This document shows, piece by piece, positions 58,314 to 64,000 of a stretch of DNA of 64,000 bases. Source of the stretch: Tunturiibacter empetritectus (GTDB lineage: Bacteria > Acidobacteriota > Terriglobia > Terriglobales > Acidobacteriaceae); assembly GCF_014201375.1 (NCBI RefSeq), contig NZ_JACHDZ010000006.1:186001-250000 (forward strand), in the 5' to 3' direction. Under the pieces are notes generated by a model. That model ran no database searches. It had not been told where the DNA came from and was given only the letters and a program-made list of their open reading frames with translations. The first letter of the stretch is position 1, and every line of letters starts with the position of its first letter. Both the position numbers and the translations under genes were made by a program.

Positions 58314-58715
58314 CGTGTTGTTGGGTACCCCCCTCCCCCCTCGGGGTATTTTGTACGCAAGTTCAATCGAATCTGCGGTATAGAAGCCTACGGCGCCTGC
58401 AAAGTGTTTATTCTAAACGGTTTGTGCCTAAAATACTTATTTTGTGCTATTTAGCGTGTGCGGGATGGATAAAGACAAAACCCCGGAGTGCGCCGGGGTC
58501 CTTTTTCCTGTCTGCTACCAGTATAGCTGGTGGAGGGAAACTAATACGCCACGCGAATCTGCTGGTCTGGCGCGGTGATTGGTGAGTTGGGGGGTTGACA
58601 GCTTTCGGCTGGAGTTGGCCGGACCGTTTTGGAGATGGGGGAATCAAAACGTTTGTGGCCGTCCGATGGTTGTAGCTAGCTGCTACAAAATTGCTGACAG
58701 GGTTGAAAGGACTGA
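58314..58715. other. Intergenic region with possible untranslated RNA
   Basis: No gene is seen in these 402 bp. The first 150 bp (ccctcccccctcggggtatt onward) are of mixed composition and of a type I associate with acidobacterial intergenic repeats, but no second copy is in the window. A strong terminator at 58480-58506 with no rightward gene upstream suggests a short rightward transcript, perhaps a small RNA from near 58330-58400. This is inference. The remaining 58507-58715 contains the promoter region of the oxidoreductase gene. Confidence 0.45.
58480..58506 (+). terminator. Strong intrinsic terminator
   Basis: Stem accccgg / ccggggt with loop agtgcg, then cctttttcc; preceded by aaaa, so it could also act leftward. 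It is orphaned between the MATE start and the oxidoreductase gene. Confidence 0.8.
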
Positions 58716-59693
58716 ATGCGCGCTTATGTTGTGGAACGTCCCGATGCAGGGTTTACGCAGGTTGAGCTTCCTCGCCCTGCTCCGTTGGCTGGCCAGGTGC
58801 TGGTGCGGGTGTGCGCGAGTGGTGTGAATCCGCTGGATACCAAGATTCGGGCTGGGAAGGCGGCTCATGCGAAGCAGCCTTTGCCTGCGGTGCTGGGGCT
58901 TGATATGGCCGGTGTGGTGGAGGAGGTTGGCGCGGGCGTGACGGCGCTGCGGCCGGGCGATGAGGTGTATGGCATGGTGGGGGGCGTGGGCGGATTGCAG
59001 GGGACGCTGGCGGAGTTTGTTGTTGCTAATGCGGAGTTGGTCGCGCTGAAGCCGAAGTCGCTCTCGATGCGAGAGGCTGCTGCGCTTCCACTGATCACGA
59101 TTACGGCGTGGGAGGGGATGGTCGATCGCGCGAAGGTGCATGAGGGCCAGAGGGTGCTGGTGCACGCGGGTGCGGGTGGGGTGGGGCATATCGCGGTGCA
59201 GCTGGCAAAGGCGTTTGGAGCGGAGGTCTTCGCTACGGTGTCGGCGGAGAAGCAACACGTGGTGGAAGAGTTTGGTGCAGTGCCCATCGACTACCGCACA
59301 CTTTCGACCGAGCAGTATGTCGCGCAGTATGCCGGTGGGGAGGGGTTCGATGTTGTGTATGACACGGTGGGCGGCGCGACGATCGACGCCTCGTTTGTTG
59401 CGGTGAAACGGTACACCGGCCATGTGGTGAGTTGCCTGGGATGGAGTACGCACTCGCTGGCTCCGCTCTCATTTCGTGGTGCGACTTACTCGGGTGTGTT
59501 TACGCTGATGCCTCTGCTGACCGGGCGGGGGCAGGCGCATCATGGGGAGATTCTTCGCGAGGCGGCGGGGCTGGTGGATGGCGGCAGGCTTAGGCCCTTG
59601 ATGAATGAGCGGCGCTTTGCTGCTGCCGATATTGGTGCTGCGCATGCGTTGGTGGAGTCGGGTGCGCTTGGCAAGGTGGTGGTGGAGCTCTAG
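58716..59693 (+). CDS. Zinc-independent NADPH:quinone-oxidoreductase-like (MDR family) protein
   Basis: A 325-residue medium-chain dehydrogenase/reductase. It has the GroES-like N-domain (RPAPLAGQVLVRVCASGVNPLDTKIRAGKA, LGLDMAGVVEEVGAGVTALRPGDEVYGMVGG) and the Rossmann motif VLVHAGAGGVGHIAVQLAKAFGAEVFATVS, then DVVYDTVGGATIDASF. The zinc-binding Cys/His set of alcohol dehydrogenases is absent, as in the QOR branch. It probably reduces a quinone or an enone with NADPH; the substrate is unknown. ATG 58716 follows TTGAAAGGA. It stands alone. Confidence 0.9.
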   Translation: MRAYVVERPDAGFTQVELPRPAPLAGQVLVRVCASGVNPLDTKIRAGKAAHAKQPLPAVLGLDMAGVVEEVGAGVTALRPGDEVYGMVGGVGGLQGTLAEFVVANAELVALKPKSLSMREAAALPLITITAWEGMVDRAKVHEGQRVLVHAGAGGVGHIAVQLAKAFGAEVFATVSAEKQHVVEEFGAVPIDYRTLSTEQYVAQYAGGEGFDVVYDTVGGATIDASFVAVKRYTGHVVSCLGWSTHSLAPLSFRGATYSGVFTLMPLLTGRGQAHHGEILREAAGLVDGGRLRPLMNERRFAAADIGAAHALVESGALGKVVVEL

Positions 59694-59912
59694 CGCAGGA
59701 TTTGCTGCTGGTGTGCTGAAACACAAACCGCAGATTTCCTTCGGGAATGACAAACAAAAAGGACACGGCAGACTCTACGCCAATTTCTACTTTGCTCTAG
59801 TTTCTTCTGGCGTAGCGGCGTCGGTGCATTGGGCGGTTGAGAGATCGGCAGGGGGATGCAGGATTTACATATTTGTAATCTTTGGCGTTGCGGGCTTGCT
59901 ACACTTTCAAGC

Positions 59913-60257
59913 ATGCTCGAGCAACCTTTGACTCATAGCTTTACGGACGGAAAGAGCGAGGGAACGACGATCCTGAAGCTCGTTGGGCCGCTGACTTTGT
60001 CGACGATGTTCGGGTTTCAGAACGAGTTTCGCGCGAAGACGCCGCAGGTGATGATTGTGGATCTGAGCGAGTCGCCATATATGGATTCGGCTGGGCTGGG
60101 GCTGCTGATGAACTACTACGTCTCGGCCGAGGGCCATGGGCGAAAGCTGCTGCTGGCGGCCGCGAACGAGCGGATTACGGCGGTGATGCAGATGACCAAG
60201 GTCGATAAGATCTTGAAGAACTTTCCTACTGTGGATGCGGCTGAGGCTAGTTTGTAG
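59913..60257 (+). CDS. STAS-domain protein, anti-sigma-factor-antagonist-like
   Basis: A 114-residue single STAS domain. LKLVGPLTLSTMFGFQNEF and VMIVDLSESPYMDSAGLGLLMNYYVSAEGHGRKLLLAAANERITAVMQMTKVDKI match SpoIIAA/RsbV-type proteins, with Ser59 as the probable phosphorylation site. Such proteins free a sigma factor when dephosphorylated, which a PP2C phosphatase can do; no partner switch kinase is adjacent. ATG 59913 gives the standard length; the frame is open to 59856. It may belong to a partner-switching network spread over the chromosome. Confidence 0.87.
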   Translation: MLEQPLTHSFTDGKSEGTTILKLVGPLTLSTMFGFQNEFRAKTPQVMIVDLSESPYMDSAGLGLLMNYYVSAEGHGRKLLLAAANERITAVMQMTKVDKILKNFPTVDAAEASL

Positions 60258-60399
60258 GCCGGATTTTTCTTCCGTGAAATGAAAGTCGATCCTTTTACGA
60301 CCGGACTGGATCGGTAAAGTTGCCCGCTACGAGCTTCCTCCTTTACGAACCGTGCCAATGGCTTTTTGCATCTCTTGATCCGAGAGATGGAAAGAGGTT

Positions 60400-60966
60400 G
60401 TGATGAGTGACTTTGTACTTGATGCGAAGACGACGACGCTGGTGTTGATCGATCTTGAGGTGGGGATCGCGGCTATGAATCTTGCGCCCCATAGCTCTGC
60501 CGAGGTGGTAAGCCGATGCGCGGGGTTGGCGAAGACTTTTCGGCAGAAGGGCGGCGCGGTGGTGTTTGTAAAAGTGCTGATCCCGGAGATGCTACCGTTG
60601 CCGGTTGATATGCCGTTGATGCGTGGCACGCCACCACCGAACGCTACAGAGTTCGTTGCGGAGGCTGGGGTGCAGCCGGAGGATTTGATTGTGAAGAAGC
60701 GATCGTGGGGTGCGTTTTACGGAACCGATCTGGAACAGCACCTGAGGCGGCGAGGGATCAAGACAATTGTGATTGGAGGCATTGCCACGAACTTCGGGGT
60801 GGAGTCGACGGCGCGCGCTGCGTTCGATCAAGGGTACGAGGTGGTGTTCGCAGAGGATGCGATGTCGAGCGTGAGCGCGGAGCTGCACGAGTTCCCGATC
60901 AAGAATGTGTTTCCGATGATGGGGCGGGTGCGGAGTGTGGCGGAGATTGTGAAGGCGCTTGGGTAA
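60400..60966 (+). CDS. Isochorismatase-fold protein lacking the catalytic cysteine (YecD-like)
   Basis: A 188-residue cytoplasmic protein. The fold is shown by TTTLVLIDLEVGIAAM (Asp18), LIVKKRSWGAFYGTDLEQHLRRRGI (Lys100) and the segment TIVIGGIATNFGVESTARAAFDQGYEVVFAEDAMSS. In cysteine hydrolases of this superfamily the nucleophile occupies the place of Gly133 in NFGVESTA; here it is missing, as in E. coli YecD and the isochorismatase branch. The reaction is thus unknown. A copy of repeat A begins within 5 bp of its stop codon. Confidence 0.85.
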   Translation: MMSDFVLDAKTTTLVLIDLEVGIAAMNLAPHSSAEVVSRCAGLAKTFRQKGGAVVFVKVLIPEMLPLPVDMPLMRGTPPPNATEFVAEAGVQPEDLIVKKRSWGAFYGTDLEQHLRRRGIKTIVIGGIATNFGVESTARAAFDQGYEVVFAEDAMSSVSAELHEFPIKNVFPMMGRVRSVAEIVKALG

Positions 60967-60968
60967 TG

Positions 60969-61034
60969 ACGGGTGTCCTGCCGGACGGGCTCCCTGCGCG
61001 GGAAGCGGTCACTTCGTGACTTGTATACCTTGTC
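60969..61034 (-). repeat. Dispersed repeat family A, copy 4 (right end only, inverted)
   Basis: gtgtcctgccggacgggc, then ctgcgcggg, gcggtcacttcgtgac and gtatacct are the reverse complement of the right end of copies 2 and 3. It starts 3-6 bp after the stop of the isochorismatase-like gene, between convergent genes. Confidence 0.85.
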
Positions 61035-61078
61035 TTGATTGGTTAGATGCTTGGTGCCTCGCGTTGCTCGGCGGGGGC

Positions 61079-62353
61079 TTATTGTGGGGTGATGATTCCT
61101 CCTACTGGCATGCTCCTGGGGAGAACGACTTTCTTTTCGCTTGGGCGCTTCAGGTGCATGGCTTCGGCGGTCATGTCGGTGTACTTGAGGCCGGCGCCGG
61201 TGTTGAAGAGGACAACCTTGTCGGTGGGCTTGAGTTCGCCGGTGGCAAGGAGCGCGTCGTAGGCTGCGGTGGCGGCGGCGCCTTCGGGGGAGAGGAAGAT
61301 GCCTTCGTGTTTGGCCCAGTCGAGGATGCTCGCGAGGATTTGTTCGTCAGTGAAGGCTAAGGCTTTGCCTCCGGACTGGCGGACGATGTCGAGGATAATG
61401 GCATCGCCATAGGGCTTGGGGACGCGGAGGCCGGCGGCGAAGGTGGCTGCATTCTGGAAGAACTCGCTGGCGGGTTTGTCTTCGGCGAAGGCTTTGGCTA
61501 CGGGCGCGCAGCCGGAGGCCTGGAGGGCGAACATCTTCGGACGCTTGCTTCCCTTCTCGATCCAGCCTAGCTGCTCCATCTCGTCGAAGGCCTTCCACAT
61601 GCCGATGAGGCCTACGCCACCGCCGGTGGGATAGAAGACAGCGTCGGGGTACTCCCAGCCGAGTTGTTCGACGAGCTCATAGCCCATGGTCTTTTTGCCT
61701 TCAACGCGAAATGGCTCCTTGAGGGTGGAGATGTCGAACCAGACCTGGTGGTCGGGGGTATTGGCTTCGCGCTGGGCCTTGATGTTTTCGGCGACCATGC
61801 GGGCGCAGTCGGAGATGAGGCCGTCGACCATGGTGACGTCGGCTCCGTAGATGACGCCTTCGAGGTAGTTCGCGAAGGGGACGTCCTGCGGCATGAAGAT
61901 GTGGGCTGATATGCCGGCGGTGGCGGCGTAGGCTGCGAGTGCACCGGCGGCGTTGCCTGCGGAGGGGACGGCGAGGTGCTGGAGACCGTAGTGTTTGGCC
62001 ATGGTGACGGCGAGCGAGAGGCCACGGGCTTTAAAGGTGCCGGTGGGGTTCGCGCCCTCTTCTTTGATGTAGAGGCCGGGGTAGCGCTTGCTGAGGAGCA
62101 TGGGCGTCCAGCCTTCGCCGAGGGTGACGGGGGTTACGTCGGGCAGGACGCTGGCGTAGCGCCACATGCCGAGACTGGCTGGGGAGGCTGCGGCGCGGGC
62201 GGCGATGTCATCGCGGCTGGCGGTCTGGCGGAGTTTGTCCATGTCGTAGCGGACGTAGAGGGAGCCGGCGCAGAGGGGGCAGAGGGTTTGAGGCGTTTCG
62301 GCAGAGACGTGGTGGTGACAACGAGAACACTCGAGGAAAGCAATAGCGGCCAT
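61079..62353 (-). CDS. thrC: Threonine synthase
   Basis: A 424-residue PLP enzyme. An N-terminal zinc ribbon (Cys9, Cys12, Cys25, Cys28) is typical of one threonine synthase class. The PLP-binding ANPTGTFKARG places Lys108, followed by VPSAGNAAGALAAYAA and the glycine loop PTGGGVGLIGMWKAF. It makes threonine from O-phosphohomoserine. No other threonine-pathway gene is nearby. The C-terminal 30 residues (MHLKRPSEKKVVLPRSMPVGGIITPQ) are typical for this subgroup. Confidence 0.93.
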   Translation of the reverse strand: MAAIAFLECSRCHHHVSAETPQTLCPLCAGSLYVRYDMDKLRQTASRDDIAARAAASPASLGMWRYASVLPDVTPVTLGEGWTPMLLSKRYPGLYIKEEGANPTGTFKARGLSLAVTMAKHYGLQHLAVPSAGNAAGALAAYAATAGISAHIFMPQDVPFANYLEGVIYGADVTMVDGLISDCARMVAENIKAQREANTPDHQVWFDISTLKEPFRVEGKKTMGYELVEQLGWEYPDAVFYPTGGGVGLIGMWKAFDEMEQLGWIEKGSKRPKMFALQASGCAPVAKAFAEDKPASEFFQNAATFAAGLRVPKPYGDAIILDIVRQSGGKALAFTDEQILASILDWAKHEGIFLSPEGAAATAAYDALLATGELKPTDKVVLFNTGAGLKYTDMTAEAMHLKRPSEKKVVLPRSMPVGGIITPQ

Positions 62354-62526
62354 ATATTAGATGCTAACGGATTGTGGCGACGAAAAAACTCTTGCTCAAC
62401 AGGGAAAACTGCTGAGGGGCGTTTGGTTTGGGGGAGATGAGACTGCCAAACCGCCCAGGCTCCGCGTTGAAGCTCCGCGGAGGTGGGCGGTCTTGTCAGG
62501 TCTTTGTCAGGGATTCTGTTGCGGCG

Positions 62527-62877
62527 TCAGTGGCGCTGGAGCCAGCGGCGGGAGGTGAACTCCGTGACGATGCTGGCGACCAGAAGCGCGATGCTGATGG
62601 CGAAGGCGCTGATGACCCAGTTGAGCTCCATGCGGCCCTTGAGCATGAACCTGTCGAGCAGGGCCAGGACCAGGACGAGGACCGCCGCCTCTGCGAAGAA
62701 CGAAGAACATCGCGGTGCGGCGATGGCAATCAGGTCGAGGAGCGGGGAGGGTCTCTTGTGGGGCGGAGCTTCGCCTCCGGGTGGAACCAGCGCGATTCGG
62801 TTGGTGGGCTGGGGAGAAGCTGGAATTTGCTGCGGTGAGATGCTCCCGAGGGAGTTTAGTACATTTTTGTGAAACAT
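62527..62877 (-). CDS. Small membrane protein, hypothetical
   Basis: A 116-residue protein from ATG 62877 (the frame extends to 62982). The N-terminal half is Pro-rich and hydrophilic (SISPQQIPASPQPTNRIALVPPGGEAPPHK), followed by two hydrophobic helices (AEAAVLVLVLALLDRFML and WVISAFAISIALLVASIVTEF) and a basic end RRWLQRH. No family recognised. It lies 173 bp upstream of thrC in the same direction. Confidence 0.55.
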   Translation of the reverse strand: MFHKNVLNSLGSISPQQIPASPQPTNRIALVPPGGEAPPHKRPSPLLDLIAIAAPRCSSFFAEAAVLVLVLALLDRFMLKGRMELNWVISAFAISIALLVASIVTEFTSRRWLQRH

Positions 62878-63023
62878 AAACAAGCCTTTGTGGTGCCTGC
62901 TTCCAGTGTCTCCCGGGTGGTGCATGAATGTCACGTGAATTTCCGGTAAATCAAAGAAAATGAATGGCTTATGGATATTCATGCGCTGCGGATGAGAGAA
63001 TATGCACTGAAATCGAGGTTCGA

Positions 63024-64000
63024 ATGCGTTTAATCGCGGTGGATATGGATGGGACGCTGGTGGGGCCGGATGGGCGGGTGAGTGCGCGAAATCTGGCTGC
63101 GATGAAGTTGGCTGAGGCGGCTGGGGTGAAGGTGGTGGTGGCGACGGGGCGGCGGCACTCGTATGCGATGAAGGTGCTGCGCGGGCTGGGACTGCGGGAG
63201 GAGGATGCGCTGATCAGCTCGAATGGGACGGTGACGCGGACGATCGGGGCGCAGTTGCTGGAGAGGACGCTGCTGCCGGTGGAGACGGCGCGGTGGCTGT
63301 GTGGGCATGTGGAGGAGTTTCGCGATGCGCTGGTGTTGACCTTCGATAAGGTGAGGGAGGACGGGGAGGATGTGCGCGGGGCGCTGGTGGTGGAGCATCT
63401 GGCGGAGCTGAACGCGAGTATCGGCAGGTGGGTGGCGGCGAATGAGCCTTATATTGAGTGCGTGGTGCCGATCGAGAGGGCGCTGGAGGGAGAGGCGCCG
63501 ATCCAGATGATGCTGTGCGGGACGGTGGAGAGGATGCGGAGGGCGGAGGCGCGGCTGCTGGAGCATCCGGGGGTGTCGGCTGTGGGAGTGACGCCGCTGA
63601 GCAAGGATGAAGTGCGTCGGCTGGAGAATATTGGGTTGACGAAGGGTGGGATTACGCCTCAGGAGAGAGCTGCAGGGGCGGAGGCGGCGCTGCACCGGAC
63701 GGAGTATCCGGAGGGGGATTTGAGTATTGTGGACATTTTGCCGGCGGGGTGCAGCAAGGGGTCGGCGCTGCTGCGGCTGGCGGAGACGCATGGGGTGAAG
63801 GCGGAGGAGATTCTGGCGATTGGGGATAATTGGAATGATGTTTCGATGCTGGAGGTTGCGGGGCAGGCGGTGCTGATGGGGAACGCTCCGGAGGATTTGA
63901 AGGCGATGGCGGCGGAGAGAGGGTGGGTGATGGGGCAGCGGCATGACGAGGATGGGGTGGCGCAGGCGATTGAAGCGGTGTTGAACGGCCTGCCAGTGAC
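63024..64000 (+). CDS. HAD-superfamily Cof-type phosphatase, C-terminus cut by window end
   Basis: From ATG 63024 the frame stays open to the last base, at least 325 codons. HAD motif I is LIAVDMDGTLVGPDG at the N-terminus, motif II is in LISSNGTVTR, the Lys of motif III is in AGCSKGSALLRLAE, and motif IV is ILAIGDNWNDVSML. The C2-type cap between motifs II and III is that of Cof/YidA phosphatases, which dephosphorylate sugar phosphates and flavin or pyridoxal phosphates. The end ALPVLMGNAPEDLK-like part here reads AVLMGNAPEDLKAMA. The true substrate and end are not visible. Confidence 0.92.
   Translation, partial: MRLIAVDMDGTLVGPDGRVSARNLAAMKLAEAAGVKVVVATGRRHSYAMKVLRGLGLREEDALISSNGTVTRTIGAQLLERTLLPVETARWLCGHVEEFRDALVLTFDKVREDGEDVRGALVVEHLAELNASIGRWVAANEPYIECVVPIERALEGEAPIQMMLCGTVERMRRAEARLLEHPGVSAVGVTPLSKDEVRRLENIGLTKGGITPQERAAGAEAALHRTEYPEGDLSIVDILPAGCSKGSALLRLAETHGVKAEEILAIGDNWNDVSMLEVAGQAVLMGNAPEDLKAMAAERGWVMGQRHDEDGVAQAIEAVLNGLPV

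Overview
The window looks like chromosomal DNA of an acidobacterium of the Acidobacteriaceae/Terriglobia type (Granulicella, Edaphobacter or Terriglobus-like). This is inferred from the high GC content, a carboxypeptidase-regulatory-domain surface protein, a tandem-domain ThyX, an RNase E/G with a giant insertion, a NtrY/NtrX-like pair, a futalosine-pathway relative, and several intergenic repeat families of a kind I associate with this group. No rRNA, tRNA, CRISPR array, prophage or insertion-sequence transposase is visible. Most of the window is housekeeping or ordinary accessory sequence.

Layout. 1-9.7 kb: a His-rich secreted protein, a frameshifted surface protein, thyX, a DUF2071 protein, fabG, an acyltransferase, a methyltransferase, an XRE regulator, a GAF protein and a rhomboid protease. 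9.8-14.9 kb: a small zinc-finger membrane protein; a leftward set hbd - maoC - small protein - metallo-beta-lactamase-fold hydrolase; a base-composition outlier gene; and a PP2C phosphatase. 15-21 kb: a solitary DNA methyltransferase, small membrane and secreted proteins, an autoregulated-looking small regulator, a Tat-exported phosphoesterase, a ribosome hibernation factor with a histone-like tail, a Bax-inhibitor-like protein and a VKOR. 21-25.6 kb: an MqnC-like protein that has lost its radical-SAM cluster, a processive GT2 synthase and an outer-membrane beta-barrel.

25.9-35.3 kb is the cell-elongation block, all leftward: mreC - mreD - mrdA - rodA, then the RNase E/G gene, the same order as the classical mre/rng neighbourhood, but with mreB lying alone at 45.5 kb. 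35.4-46.6 kb: cytochrome P460, an esterase, era, ntrX/ntrY, alanine dehydrogenase, a polytopic membrane protein and mreB. 47-51.1 kb is a ybeZ(phoH) - GH16 - ybeY - ybeX(corC) operon in which a secreted glucanase gene sits inside a translation/rRNA-maturation operon. 51.5-64 kb: rpsT, a secreted beta-rich protein, an M13 peptidase, EamA and MATE transporters, a quinone-oxidoreductase-like enzyme, a STAS protein, an isochorismatase-fold protein, threonine synthase and a HAD phosphatase cut by the window end.

Most interesting points: (1) the MqnC homologue without the CX3CX2C cluster; (2) a fused two-domain ThyX in which each half has lost the complementary half of the RHRX7S motif; (3) an RNase E/G whose S1 domain appears split by about 800 low-complexity residues; (4) at least two dispersed intergenic repeat families, one of them a 183-bp element with 35-bp terminal inverted repeats and partial copies next to stop codons; (5) the GH16 gene embedded in the ybeZYX operon.
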